The notes under the pieces: model-generated | What the model saw: the letters and a program-made list of their open reading frames with translations, nothing else | Databases searched by the model: none | What the model was told of the DNA's origin: nothing | Assembly: GCF_042661605.1 (NCBI RefSeq) | Contig: NZ_JBHSWJ010000002.1 | Coordinates: 1,984,001 to 2,048,000 of the forward strand | Source of the DNA: Branchiibius cervicis | Lineage (GTDB): Bacteria; Actinomycetota; Actinomycetes; Actinomycetales; Dermatophilaceae | Length of the DNA: 64,000 bases | Reading direction: 5' to 3' | Shown here: piece after piece, positions 34,378-43,123 of the stretch | Layout: every line of letters starts with the position of its first letter | Numbering within the stretch: position 1 is the stretch's first letter | Position numbers and translations under genes: made by a program

Positions 34378-34887
34378 CGGCTTGTTCGACCTGCTCGAAG
34401 CGGTCTCGCGACAGAGCGGATGCCTGCCGGCGCACCCGGGCCGGATCGATGCGCAGCGTCCGGTTGACCCGTACTTCGCTGGGCCGGCCACTGCTGTCCC
34501 ACGCCCCCGACCCAATGTCGACCCACAACCGCCCCGCCCGTCGTTCCTGCTCGGCGTCCCGATCGTGGTCCTTACTGGTCAGCGGCAACGCCAGGAGCCA
34601 CGGCCCATCCGTTCCGATGACCAGCACCGGGCGGTCCTTGCCCTGGCTGTAGTCCTCCTCGAACGGCACCCAGGCCCAGACGATCTCGCCGGGATCGAAC
34701 CGGCTGTCCGCGTGCGGGGCGTAACTGATCGGCGGCATACCTTCGAAGTCCCCGGGGTAGTCCCGGGCCGCCGGCGCCTGCTGCGCGGCTCCCCGCTCGG
34801 CGATCGGCCGGACCCGCTGCTCCTGGTCGCGGTCCGCACCGCGGACAGAACCGACTCGAACACCGAACGCCAACCCGAGGAAGCCAT
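34355..34887 (-). CDS. PemK/MazF-family toxin-like protein without a visible antitoxin, frameshifted once
   Basis: Restored length is about 177 residues, starting at ATG 34887 (MASSGWRSVFESVLSAVRTA). The conserved core is DPGEIVWAWVPFEEDYSQGK then DRPVLVIG, the PemK/MazF beta-barrel signature, followed by LLALPLTSKDHD and SEVRVNRTLRIDPARV. MazF toxins are ribosome-independent mRNA endonucleases. The N-terminal 65 residues are an extension absent from typical 110-residue toxins, and no antitoxin gene precedes it. Solitary, N-terminally extended members are common in actinobacteria and may not be toxins. One base is probably missing in the run at 34791-34794, judged by the reading-frame switch from the N-terminal part to GAAQQAPAARDYPGDFEG. 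Confidence 0.7.
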
Positions 34888-34958
34888 GACGCGATCGTAG
34901 GGGTTCGCCGATTACCTGTAACTCGGTGTTCCCGGTACCGCGCGTACCCGTTATCGGT

Positions 34959-34964
34959 TACGCT
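34959..34964 (+). promoter_or_regulatory. -10 element of the acyl-CoA dehydrogenase operon
   Basis: TACGCT, followed by seven bases and a GTG at 34972 that opens a 19-residue frame. The spacing predicts a leaderless transcript beginning with that small frame. Confidence 0.4.
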
Positions 34965-34971
34965 GTCGTAA

Positions 34972-35031
34972 GTGCGGACCGAGTCCGGGCACCGTTTGCC
35001 ACGTTCCCGGCTATCGAAAGGCGTGCCATGA
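34972..35031 (+). CDS. possible leaderless 19-residue upstream frame of the acyl-CoA dehydrogenase operon
   Basis: GTG at 34972 to TGA at 35031, reading MRTESGHRLPRSRLSKGVP. It begins seven bases after a -10 hexamer and its stop overlaps the ATG of the dehydrogenase (ATGA), so ribosomes finishing it could restart on the main gene. It is Arg-rich (four Arg, one Lys). Whether it is translated is unknown. The dehydrogenase itself has only a weak ribosome site (GAAAGG at 35016-35021), which makes coupling plausible. Confidence 0.3.
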   Translation: MRTESGHRLPRSRLSKGVP

Positions 35032-36359
35032 GCATCCTGAACACCAAATTGACGCCCTCCGACAAGGCCCAGGCCTACGGGATGCGGCTGCTCACGAAGG
35101 CCGGTGGCCTCGATGCGGTCAAGAACGACGGACTGCGCAAACGGTTGGAGAAGATCCTGTACTCCGGCGCGAAGCAGGGCTTCAAGGCCCAGACGGTCGC
35201 GGGTAAGGCGTTCGCCAAGAAGTCCGGTTCCGGGGCGCCCGTGCGCGCGACCCCCAGCAGACCGAAGTCCGTCTTTGACCTGAACCCCACGGAAGACCAG
35301 GCGATGATCGCCGAGGCCGCCCGGGAGATCGCCGACGAGGTGCTGCGTCCGGCGGCTGCACAGGCCGACACCGACCGCGCACTACCAGACAAGGTGCGCG
35401 CCCAGGCCGCGGAAATGGGCCTGACCCTGGTCGGGGTGCCCGCCGAGCTCGGCGGAATCGCCGAGGAGGCATCGGCCGTCACAGGGGTTCTGGTCCTCGA
35501 GCAGCTCGCCCGCGGCGACATGGGCCTGGCTGTTGCGCTGATGTCCAGCGCCGCGGTCGCGGGAGCCATCGCCAACTACGGCGACGCCGCCCAGCAGGCC
35601 ACCTTCCTGCCGGCGTTCACGGACGAAACGGACCCGGCTACCGGTGCCTTGGGCATTCAGGAACCGCAACCGCTCTTCGACCCGGCCAAGCCCGCAACCA
35701 CCGCCATCCGCCAGGGCGACGACATCGTCATCAACGGCACCAAAGCCCTCGTGCCCGGCGCCGACAGCAGGGACCTGTTCATCGTGTCCGCCCTGTTGGA
35801 CGGGTCGCCCCGCCTGATCATCGTCGAGCCCGGCACGCAGGGGCTGCGCCACGACGACGACCCGGCCATGGGAATCCGCGCGGCGAAGACCGGCCAGTTG
35901 ATCCTGGAGAACGTCACCGTCCCCGCGGCCAACGTTCTGGGCACCGCTGCGGACCACGCGGACGCCGTACGCCGAGCCCGCCTGGCCTGGGCCGCCGCGG
36001 CGGTCGGCACGGGCACGGCGGTTCTGGACCAGCTGAAGGGCTACACCAAGGAGCGCAAGGCATTCGGCGAGCCCATCGCCTACCGCCAGGCAGTGGCCTT
36101 CACCGTGGCCAACATCGCCATCGAGGTCGACGGCCTGCGCTTGGTGGTCCTGCGTGCCGCGGCGCTGCTCGACGCGGGCAAGGACGCCTGCGCCCAGATC
36201 GCCCACGCCCGGTCGCTGGCCGCCCGCCACCTGACCGAGGTCGGGTCCAACGCCGTGCAGATGCTCGGCGGGCACGGCTTCGTCAAGGAATTCGACAACG
36301 AGCGTTGGTACCGCGATCTGCGCGCCACCGGCGTCCTCGAGGGCACCCTCTACGTCTGA
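35028..36359 (+). CDS. acyl-CoA dehydrogenase (FadE24-like)
   Basis: 443 residues, ATG at 35028. A long N-terminal extension (about 85 residues, KLTPSDKAQAYGMRLLTKAG to KSVFDLNPTEDQ) precedes the acyl-CoA dehydrogenase fold: helical N domain (AREIADEVLRPAAAQAD), beta domain (GALGIQEPQPLF) and a C-terminal helical domain (RRARLAWAAAAVGTG; RKAFGEPIAYRQAVAF; QMLGGHGFVKEFDNERWYRD). The catalytic Glu is expected near the C-terminus, probably in GVLEGTLYV. It pairs with the next gene as FadE24-FadE23 do in mycobacteria. Such pairs act in beta-oxidation, probably as a hetero-oligomer. The substrate chain is unknown. Confidence 0.82.
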   Translation: MSILNTKLTPSDKAQAYGMRLLTKAGGLDAVKNDGLRKRLEKILYSGAKQGFKAQTVAGKAFAKKSGSGAPVRATPSRPKSVFDLNPTEDQAMIAEAAREIADEVLRPAAAQADTDRALPDKVRAQAAEMGLTLVGVPAELGGIAEEASAVTGVLVLEQLARGDMGLAVALMSSAAVAGAIANYGDAAQQATFLPAFTDETDPATGALGIQEPQPLFDPAKPATTAIRQGDDIVINGTKALVPGADSRDLFIVSALLDGSPRLIIVEPGTQGLRHDDDPAMGIRAAKTGQLILENVTVPAANVLGTAADHADAVRRARLAWAAAAVGTGTAVLDQLKGYTKERKAFGEPIAYRQAVAFTVANIAIEVDGLRLVVLRAAALLDAGKDACAQIAHARSLAARHLTEVGSNAVQMLGGHGFVKEFDNERWYRDLRATGVLEGTLYV

Positions 36360-36388
36360 GCGGCCCCGCACACCTTCAGGAGATGAAC

Positions 36389-37615
36389 ATGATCAACCTC
36401 GAGATCCCCCGCAAATTCGTGCCGCTGGTCAAGCAGGCAGGTTCGATGGCCGATGAGGTCTTCCGCCCGATCAGCCGCAAGTACGACCTGGCCGAGCACG
36501 AATACCCCGTCGAGCTGGACCTGATGTCCGCGCTCATCGACGGCATGTCCGACAGCGGCGCCACCCAGGGTGCCGGTGCCACCGGTGCGACCAGGGATGC
36601 CGCAGTCACCGAGAAGAAGGCCGACGACGGCAGTGCCAAGAACGGTGCCAACCTCTCCTCGGTGCTGTCGATCATGGAAACCTGCCGCGGGGACGTCGGT
36701 CTGACCCTGTCACTGCCCCGCCAGGGACTGGGCAACGCGGCGATCGCCGCCGTCGCCAACGACGAGCAGAAGGCGCGGTACGCCGGTCGCTGGGCGGCCA
36801 TGGCGATCACCGAGCCCGGAGCGGGCTCGGATTCCGGCGCCATCCGCACCACCGCGGTCAAGGACGGCGACGAGTACGTGCTCAACGGCGAGAAGATCTA
36901 CGTCACTGCCGGTGAGCGGGCCGAATTGGTCGTGGTCTGGGCGACCCTGGACCGCAGCCTGGGCAAGAAGGCGATCAAGTCGTTCGTGGTCGAGCGATCG
37001 AACCCCGGACTCAAACTCGTCCGGCTCGAGCACAAGCTGGGCATCCGCGCCTCTGACACCGCCGCGTTCAGCCTGCAGGACTGCCGGGTGCCCGCCGCCG
37101 ACCTCCTGGGCGACCCGGAGATCAAGACCGAGGGCGGCTTCGGCGGTGCCATGCAGACCTTCGACAACACTCGGCCACTGGTGGCGGCGATGGCGGTGGG
37201 TCTCACCCGCGCGTCCCTGGACCTCGCGACCGAGTTGCTGGCCAAGGCGGGGGTCGAACCCGACCTGGATGCGCCGATCACCACCCAGTCGTACGCCGCG
37301 GCCAGCCTGATCGAGATGGAAGCCGACTTCGAGGCGGCGTACCTGCTGGCGCTGCGCGCCGCGTGGATGGCCGACAACGGTCAACCCAACTCGATGGAAG
37401 CCTCGATGGCCAAGGCCAAGGCGGGCCGGACCTGCGTCAACGTCGCGCTCAAGTGCGTCGAGCTGTGCGGGGCCACCGGGTACGCCGAGACCGAGTTGCT
37501 GGAGAAGTGGGCCCGCGACGCCAAGATCCTGGACATCTTCGAGGGTACCCAGCAGATCCAGTTGCTGGTGGTCGCCCGCCGCCTTCTGGAGCTGTCTTCG
37601 ACGGAGCTGAAGTAG
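36389..37615 (+). CDS. acyl-CoA dehydrogenase (FadE23-like)
   Basis: 408 residues. The start ATG 36389 is preferred over 36383 because AGGAG at 36377-36381 is then seven bases away. Acyl-CoA dehydrogenase fold: ETCRGDVGLTLSLPRQGLGN, AITEPGAGSDSGAIRTTAVK (substrate/FAD loop), DGDEYVLNGEKIYVTAGERA, FDNTRPLVAAMAVGLTRASL and the catalytic-region end ILDIFEGTQQIQLLVVARRL, where the Glu in DIFEGT is the expected base. An unusual low-complexity insert, rich in Gly, Ala and Thr (about 55-85, DSGATQGAGATGATRD), breaks the N-terminal helical domain. It is 29 bases after its partner gene. Confidence 0.88.
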   Translation: MINLEIPRKFVPLVKQAGSMADEVFRPISRKYDLAEHEYPVELDLMSALIDGMSDSGATQGAGATGATRDAAVTEKKADDGSAKNGANLSSVLSIMETCRGDVGLTLSLPRQGLGNAAIAAVANDEQKARYAGRWAAMAITEPGAGSDSGAIRTTAVKDGDEYVLNGEKIYVTAGERAELVVVWATLDRSLGKKAIKSFVVERSNPGLKLVRLEHKLGIRASDTAAFSLQDCRVPAADLLGDPEIKTEGGFGGAMQTFDNTRPLVAAMAVGLTRASLDLATELLAKAGVEPDLDAPITTQSYAAASLIEMEADFEAAYLLALRAAWMADNGQPNSMEASMAKAKAGRTCVNVALKCVELCGATGYAETELLEKWARDAKILDIFEGTQQIQLLVVARRLLELSSTELK

Positions 37616-37635
37616 ACGGCGAACCCAGCACGGCA

Positions 37636-37665
37636 CGGCCCACCCCGGATGCCCGGGGTGGGCCG
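37636..37665. terminator. bidirectional terminator
   Basis: Perfect 13-bp stem (37636-37648 with 37653-37665) and a four-base loop, followed by AATTGTC. It lies between the dehydrogenase and the convergent response regulator, whose stop is at 37671. Confidence 0.85.
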
Positions 37666-37670
37666 AATTG

Positions 37671-38333
37671 TCAGAGGTTCCAGCGGTATTCGTGCTCCGG
37701 CCGGCCGGTAGAACCGTACCGGAGCGCGATCGCCAACTCGCCGGAATCGGCCATGACCGACAGGTACCGCTGCGCCGTCGCCCGGCCGATGCCGAGGCCG
37801 GTGGCGACCTCCGTCGCGGTCACCGCGCACGAGGAGTCGCGGACCAGATCCCGGACCAGTCCCTGGGTCACAGACGAATGCCGGGACGTGGTGCCCGCCG
37901 GCTTGCCCGGGACCAATGCGGCTGCTGCGGCGTCGATCTGTCTCTGATGCAGGTGACCTCGCTGGATCCGGGACCGATAGCGCTGATAAGCCAGCAATCT
38001 GGCCGCCAGGTCGTCCTCGGTGAAGGGTTTGACCAGATAGCCCAGTGCTCCGGCGCTGAAAGCGGCGCGCACCGTATCCGCTGCGGTGTCTGCGGTCACC
38101 ATCACAACATCGGTGCGGGTGCCGGCCAGGCGGACAGCCACCTCCAGGCCAGGCTGATCGGGTAGGTAGCTGTCCAGCAGCACCAGGTCGGGCTGGACCA
38201 GGGCACACTGCTCGAGCGCCTCCGCGCCGGTGTGCGCCACCCCCGCAACCTCGAAGTCGGGCACTTTGCCCACGTAGGAGGCATGCAGCTGCGCGACACG
38301 GAAGTCGTCGTCGACCACGAGCGCCTTCAGCAT
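37671..38333 (-). CDS. response regulator of the CitB/DcuR type
   Basis: 220 residues. Receiver domain at 1-120 with acidic residues Asp8-10 (VVDDD), phosphoacceptor Asp54 (LVLLDSYLPD), Thr80 (MVTAD) and Lys102 (LVKPF). A linker (about 120-160) leads to a winged helix near the C-terminus (VTATEVATGLGIGRATAQRYLSVM). This matches the CitB/DcuR/MalR group, which controls uptake and use of di- or tricarboxylates. It is coupled to the kinase gene by a seven-base overlap. Likely target: the divergent importer or an unlinked carboxylate gene. Confidence 0.9.
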   Translation of the reverse strand: MLKALVVDDDFRVAQLHASYVGKVPDFEVAGVAHTGAEALEQCALVQPDLVLLDSYLPDQPGLEVAVRLAGTRTDVVMVTADTAADTVRAAFSAGALGYLVKPFTEDDLAARLLAYQRYRSRIQRGHLHQRQIDAAAAALVPGKPAGTTSRHSSVTQGLVRDLVRDSSCAVTATEVATGLGIGRATAQRYLSVMADSGELAIALRYGSTGRPEHEYRWNL

Positions 38334-39955
38334 GGCGAACCGGCCGCCTGCTTCGGTCCGACCGACCGGTCTGCGTCCAGAACACCCGGCAAGGTAGCGA
38401 CGAAAACCGTTGCCGCATCGTGCTTTCCGGTCGAGGTGATCTCGATGTCACCGGACAGGTCACGCGCTGTCCGTCGGGCGATCGCCAACCCGTAACCCCG
38501 GTCCGGCCCACGCGTGCTCAAGCCCTCCTGGAATACGACGCCTCTCATCTGCTCTGCGATGCCGTCCCCGCTGTCGGCGACGGACATGACCAGGTTGCTC
38601 CCGTCCTCGAGCAGGTCGAGATCGACCCGGGCAGGGCGGTTGACCGAGCCGGCCGCGGCATCAATGGCGTTGTCCAGGAGGTTGCCCAGCACGGTGACCA
38701 CTTCCACCGGTGCCAGCAACTTGTGGGGCACGGCCGAGTGCTCCGATAGCTCCAGGACGACCCCACGCTCGGCCGCCAACGCGACCTTCGCGCTGAAGAG
38801 CGCCCGGATGGTGTTGGACGCCACCGCATCCAAGGCACTGACGTGGTCGGTGCCTTCCACGGCACCGGATTCGTCCAGATACTCCAGCGCATCCGCCGTC
38901 GACCCTGATCGCAACAGCCCGATCACGGTGTGCATGCGGTTGGCGAACTCGTGACGTTGGGCACGCAGGGCACTGGTCATCGTTCGCACAGAAGCCAATT
39001 CATCCGTCAAGGATTCGATGTCGGTGCGATCTCGCAGGGTCAACACCGCGCCGAGACTCCTGCCGTCGTGCTCGACTCCTCGCGAGACACCGATCAGCAC
39101 CCGTCGCTCGCTGGCCGAAACCGCCCGGTCCGGCGGGGCGCTGAGTGCCTGCTGCAACCGCTCCGGCAACCCGGCGTCCGATACCAGCGCTCCGACCTCC
39201 AGATCATTGTCCAAGAGGCGACGAGCTTCGTTGTTGCACATGGTGATCCGGCCCGAGTCGTCGATCGCCAGCACACCCTCGCCGATGCCGTGGAGTACCG
39301 CTTCCCGCTCGCGCACCAGGTCGGCGACCTCGCGCGGCTCCAGGCCGAAGGTGCCTCGCTTGACCCGCCGCGCGACCAGCCCCGCAGCCGAGGCTCCGAC
39401 GAGCACCGCACCCACCCCGATCGGGATGGCGATGGCCAACAGATGGAGCAGTGCCCGGTCGATGTCGTCCGCACTGAACCCAACGCTCACCTCTCCCACG
39501 ACCGCCCCGTCGGAGGTCCGCAGCGGCACCTTTCCGCGTGCCGACAGCCCGAGCGTCCCCTCCTCGATGTCCGCCACCTCGCGGCCGTGCAGGGCTTCTT
39601 CCGGCGACGTGCTCACTGACTTGCCGACCTCTTGGGGGTTCGGATGCGCAAGCCGTATTCCTCGACGATCGGTGACAACCACGAAAAGTGCTGCGGTTGC
39701 TCGTTGTTGAGCCATCGCAATCCGTTGCACGGTTGCCTGGTCCTCGCGAGCGACCGCATCGGCAAGGCCTGGGTCGGCCGCGATGGTGCGGGAGACGGCC
39801 AGCGCCCGCTGCTCGTACTGACCGCGCAGCATCGATCGCGCCAACCACGTCACCGCAGCCAGTCCCAGCATCCCCAGCAGGAGCACCACGAGCACCTGCG
39901 AGACCAGTAGCTGCCCGCTGAAGCTCAGGCGGCGTCGTGAGGTCCTCGCGGTCAT
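38327..39955 (-). CDS. sensor histidine kinase of the CitA/DcuS type
   Basis: 542 residues, ATG at 39955. One membrane helix (about 15-38, LLVSQVLVVLLLGMLGLAA), an extracytoplasmic PAS-like sensor (about 40-175; ALFVVVTDRRGIRLAHPNP and SVGFSADDIDR), a second helix (about 178-205), a cytoplasmic PAS (GIGEGVLAIDDSGRITMCNN), then a SpoOB-like dimer region with the phospho-His in RHEFANRMHTVIGLL and an HATPase_c domain (VLGNLLDNAIDAA; SVADSGDGI; GYGLAIARR). The sensor motif HPNP is typical of the citrate/fumarate sensor group. The ligand is probably a small carboxylate. Confidence 0.9.
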   Translation of the reverse strand: MTARTSRRRLSFSGQLLVSQVLVVLLLGMLGLAAVTWLARSMLRGQYEQRALAVSRTIAADPGLADAVAREDQATVQRIAMAQQRATAALFVVVTDRRGIRLAHPNPQEVGKSVSTSPEEALHGREVADIEEGTLGLSARGKVPLRTSDGAVVGEVSVGFSADDIDRALLHLLAIAIPIGVGAVLVGASAAGLVARRVKRGTFGLEPREVADLVREREAVLHGIGEGVLAIDDSGRITMCNNEARRLLDNDLEVGALVSDAGLPERLQQALSAPPDRAVSASERRVLIGVSRGVEHDGRSLGAVLTLRDRTDIESLTDELASVRTMTSALRAQRHEFANRMHTVIGLLRSGSTADALEYLDESGAVEGTDHVSALDAVASNTIRALFSAKVALAAERGVVLELSEHSAVPHKLLAPVEVVTVLGNLLDNAIDAAAGSVNRPARVDLDLLEDGSNLVMSVADSGDGIAEQMRGVVFQEGLSTRGPDRGYGLAIARRTARDLSGDIEITSTGKHDAATVFVATLPGVLDADRSVGPKQAAGSPC

Positions 39956-40156
39956 GGTTTCTCACGATAAACCGTGTGACCGGCGTCTCACCAACTGCTG
40001 GGCAGAATGCGCAAAAGGACCGCATCGAGCAGAACGCGAGCATCGATCACAACCGGTGACACCGGCTGTAGGTCCTACCTAGCGTGAGGCTCGCTCCCCG
40101 GATGAGACCTGGATCACAGCGTCGGATTCCGGTCCCGATCGCTCCCAGGAGGGCCT

Positions 40157-40954
40157 ATGACTCTGGTCGAACTCAGACATGCGACCAAGCGTTTCCTGAC
40201 CAGCACCGGTGGCACCCACACCGCCATCAGGGACGTCAACCTCAGTGTCGGCGAGGGTGAATTCGTCGCCATCGTCGGACCCACCGGATGCGGAAAGTCC
40301 ACCACGCTGTCCCTTGTCAGCGGGCTGGAACCGGCCTCCGAGGGAACCGTCACCGTTGCGGGCGAGCCCGTCACCGGGATCCCCGACGGCGTCGGTTACA
40401 TGTTCCAGGCGGATGCGATGCTTCCGTGGCGCACCGTGCTGGGCAACGTATCCGCCGGCCCGTTGTGGCGGGGTGTCGCCAAGGAGGAGGCTCAGGGCAG
40501 AGCGGCCGAATGGATCGCCAAGGTGGGCCTGGCCGGTTTCGAGTCGTACTACATGCACCAACTGTCAGGCGGGATGCGCAAGCGCGTCGCTCTCGCCCAG
40601 ACGCTGGTCAACGAACCGTCGATCCTGTTGATGGACGAGCCCTTCTCGGCGCTGGACGTGCAGACCCGTGCGCTGATGCAGACCGAGTTGCTGGACCTGT
40701 GGTCGCAGTCCAGGTCAGCGGTCATCTTCGTGACCCACGACCTGGAGGAAGCCATCGCACTCGCCGACCGGGTCGTCGTCATGACCGCCAGCCCGGCCAC
40801 GGTCAAGGACGACTTCACCGTCGAGATCCCCCGGCCGCGCAACGTGGAGGAACTGCGGATGGATCCGCAGTTCGTGCAGACCTATTCGAAGATCTGGGAG
40901 TCGTTGTCCTCCGAGGTCGCCATCGCCCGCAGGAGCGCCGACCGTGTCGCTTGA
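40157..40954 (+). CDS. ABC importer ATP-binding subunit (SsuB/TauB/NrtD type)
   Basis: 265 residues, ATG 40157 with CAGGAGG upstream. Walker A GPTGCGKSTT, signature LSGGMRKRVALAQTL, Walker B ILLMDEPFSALDVQTRAL, H-loop VIFVTHDLEEAIALAD. The GGMRKR signature and MFQADAMLPWRTVLGNVS are typical of the nitrate/sulfonate/taurine/thiamine-precursor group. It overlaps the permease by 11 bases. Gap upstream (39956-40156, 201 bases): a divergent promoter region with GTAGGTCCTAC at 40067-40077 as a possible operator. Confidence 0.9.
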   Translation: MTLVELRHATKRFLTSTGGTHTAIRDVNLSVGEGEFVAIVGPTGCGKSTTLSLVSGLEPASEGTVTVAGEPVTGIPDGVGYMFQADAMLPWRTVLGNVSAGPLWRGVAKEEAQGRAAEWIAKVGLAGFESYYMHQLSGGMRKRVALAQTLVNEPSILLMDEPFSALDVQTRALMQTELLDLWSQSRSAVIFVTHDLEEAIALADRVVVMTASPATVKDDFTVEIPRPRNVEELRMDPQFVQTYSKIWESLSSEVAIARRSADRVA

Positions 40955-41819
40955 TACCGCAATCCAGAACCCCAGCACCGACGACACCGACCCGGGAACG
41001 CGTCGGATGACTCCCAAGCAGCGGGTCCGCCGCCACAAGGCGAAGGTCTATGTGCTGCGCGTCCTGCTCCTCGTGGCCGTCCTGGCCTTCTGGCAGCTGT
41101 CAGTCGCCCTCTGGTTCGACCCGTTCTTCTACTCCCAGCCCAGCTTGATCTGGAACAAGTTGGTGGTCTGGTTCACCGAGGGCACCGCTCAGGGCTCCAT
41201 CTGGCTGCAGATCGGGTACACCCTCGTCGAGGCGGTGATCGGTTTCATCATCGGTTCCATCCTCGGCGTGGTTCTCGGCATTCTGCTCGGCCGCGCCAAG
41301 CTCCTGTCCGAGGTCCTCGCGCCCTACATCCAGGCCCTCAACGCTGTGCCGCGCATCGTGCTGGCATCGCTGTTCATCATCTGGTTCGGCCTCGGGATGG
41401 GCAGCAAGATCGCCACCGCGGTGGTGCTGGTGTTCTTTCCGGTCTTCTTCAACGCCTTCCAGGGCGCTCGCGAAGTGGACGGCAACCTGGTCAACAACGC
41501 CCGCATCCTCGGCGCCAGCCGCTGGCAGATCCTGCGTTCGATCGTGGTCCCCAGCGCCACCAGCTGGATCCTGGCCAGTCTGCACACCGCCTTCGGATTC
41601 GCACTGATCGGCGCCATCGTCGGTGAGTACGCCGGAGCCACGCACGGTATCGGCCTGCTGATCAGCACCGCCCAGGGCTCGTTCGACGCTGCTGGGATCT
41701 ACGCCGGAATGCTCATCTCCACGGTCCTGGCCCTGGGTGCCGAGCTCATCCTCGGCTTCTTCGAAGGCAAGTTGCTGCGCTGGCGGCCGCCGACGAACAC
41801 GGCGGCGATCCAGGTCTGA
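40944..41819 (+). CDS. ABC importer permease (SsuC/TauC type)
   Basis: 291 residues, GTG at 40944 inside the end of the ATPase gene. Six helices are visible, starting with VLRVLLLVAVLAFWQLSVAL and including LVEAVIGFIIGSILGVVLGI, PRIVLASLFIIWFGLGMG, AVVLVFFPVFFNAF and the last near MLISTVLALGAELILGFF. The EAA loop is NARILGASRWQILRSIVVPS. A Thr/Asp-rich N-terminal tail of about 40 residues precedes helix 1. Works with the neighbouring ATPase and binding protein. Confidence 0.9.
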   Translation: MSLDTAIQNPSTDDTDPGTRRMTPKQRVRRHKAKVYVLRVLLLVAVLAFWQLSVALWFDPFFYSQPSLIWNKLVVWFTEGTAQGSIWLQIGYTLVEAVIGFIIGSILGVVLGILLGRAKLLSEVLAPYIQALNAVPRIVLASLFIIWFGLGMGSKIATAVVLVFFPVFFNAFQGAREVDGNLVNNARILGASRWQILRSIVVPSATSWILASLHTAFGFALIGAIVGEYAGATHGIGLLISTAQGSFDAAGIYAGMLISTVLALGAELILGFFEGKLLRWRPPTNTAAIQV

Positions 41820-41869
41820 CGAACGACCCCAATCACTCACTGCTACAACTCGATTCGCTAAGGAACATC

Positions 41870-42913
41870 ATGAAACGCACGATTTCTGCAGCCGTTGCCC
41901 TGGCTGCCGCCAGCACGCTGGCCCTGTCCGGCTGTGCCACGAAGAAGACCGACGCCAGTGGCGGTGGTGACCAAGGCTCGACGGATGTGACCATCATGGT
42001 CGGCGGGATGAGCAAGATCATCTACCTGCCCGCCGCCCTCACCCAGCAACTGGGGTATTTCAAGCAACAGGGCCTGAACGTCAATCTGGTGGACACCCCG
42101 GCGGGGGTCACCGCCGAGACGGCACTGATCGCCAACCAGGCACAAGGTGTCGTGGGCTTCTACGACCACACCATCGACATGCAGGCCAAGGGCAAATGCC
42201 TGGAGAGCGTCGTGCAGTTCGCCAACGTGCCCGGCGAGGCCGAGGTGGTCAGCAAAGACGCGGAATCCTCCGTCACCAACCCGGCCGGTTTCAAGGGCAA
42301 GAAGCTGGGGGTGACCAGCGCCGGCAGCTCGACGGACTTCCTGACCCAGTACCTCGCCGGCCGGGCCGGTGTGACCACCTCGCAGTACACGACGGTGAAG
42401 GCCGGTGCCGACTCGACCTTCATCGCCGCGTTGAAGACCGGCGGCATCGACGCCGGGATGACAACCGACCCCACCATCGCCAAGATCACCCAGGGCGACA
42501 TGGGCAAGGTGATGGTCGACATGCGCACCGAGGACGGGACCAAACAGGCCCTCGGTGGCTTGTACCCGGCGAGTTCGTTGTACATGAGTTGCGACTACGT
42601 GGCCAACAACAAGGCGACGGTGCAAAAACTGGCCAACGCCTTCGTCAAGACCCTGAAGTTCGTCGACAGCCACTCGGCTGCCGAGATCGCGGAGAAGATG
42701 CCGGCCGACTACAAGGGCAGCGACCCGGATCTGTACGTCAAAGCCATCGGCGATTCGATCGGGATGTTCAACGGGAACGGGGTGATGAACGCCGACGGCG
42801 CCAAGAACGTGCTCACCGTGCTCGGCTCCTTCTCCGCAGCCGTCAAGCCGAAGAAGGACAGCATCGACGTCGCCAAGACCTACACCACCGAGTTCGCGGA
42901 GGCGGCCAAGTAG
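41870..42913 (+). CDS. ABC importer substrate-binding lipoprotein (NMT1/SsuA-like)
   Basis: 347 residues. Lipoprotein signal: AAVALAAASTLALSGCATKK with the lipid Cys at about residue 22. An NMT1-like binding protein: VGGMSKIIYLPAALTQQLGY, FKQQGLNVNLVDTPAG, GFKGKKLGVTSAGSSTDFL, GADSTFIAALKTGGIDAGMT. The family includes nitrate, sulfonate, taurine and thiamine-precursor binders; the set here does not reveal which. It lies third in the operon after ATPase and permease, 50 bases downstream of the permease. Confidence 0.88.
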   Translation: MKRTISAAVALAAASTLALSGCATKKTDASGGGDQGSTDVTIMVGGMSKIIYLPAALTQQLGYFKQQGLNVNLVDTPAGVTAETALIANQAQGVVGFYDHTIDMQAKGKCLESVVQFANVPGEAEVVSKDAESSVTNPAGFKGKKLGVTSAGSSTDFLTQYLAGRAGVTTSQYTTVKAGADSTFIAALKTGGIDAGMTTDPTIAKITQGDMGKVMVDMRTEDGTKQALGGLYPASSLYMSCDYVANNKATVQKLANAFVKTLKFVDSHSAAEIAEKMPADYKGSDPDLYVKAIGDSIGMFNGNGVMNADGAKNVLTVLGSFSAAVKPKKDSIDVAKTYTTEFAEAAK

Positions 42914-42930
42914 TCCGCGAGCACACCGAC

Positions 42931-42968
42931 GAAGCGGCCCGTCCCGGGTGCCCGGGGTGGGCCGCTTC
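42931..42968 (+). terminator. terminator after the NMT1-type importer operon
   Basis: Hairpin with 17-18 paired bases (42931-42948 with 42951-42968), two of them G-U wobbles, and a minimal loop. Confidence 0.8.
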
Positions 42969-43040
42969 ACGCCTGCACCCGCAACGTCTGTGTTCCCCGA
43001 CCCAGGACGCGAAAGTTTTTACCATTCATCTCCACGCTAC

Positions 43041-43065
43041 GGAGAGTTCTTTACGTATGCTCTCC
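43041..43065 (+). promoter_or_regulatory. promoter/operator of the amino-sugar importer operon
   Basis: A -10 hexamer TATGCT at 43056-43061 in an AT-richer stretch, enclosed by an inverted repeat GGAGAG (43041-43046) / CTCTCC (43060-43065). A repressor bound here would cover the promoter; the ROK protein encoded downstream (49607-50758) is the natural candidate. No clear -35. Confidence 0.45.
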
Positions 43066-43123
43066 ATCGGGGGGCGCGTCAATGCGTCGGCCGAACCACC
43101 CAGACCAGAGCAGGAGCAACCTC

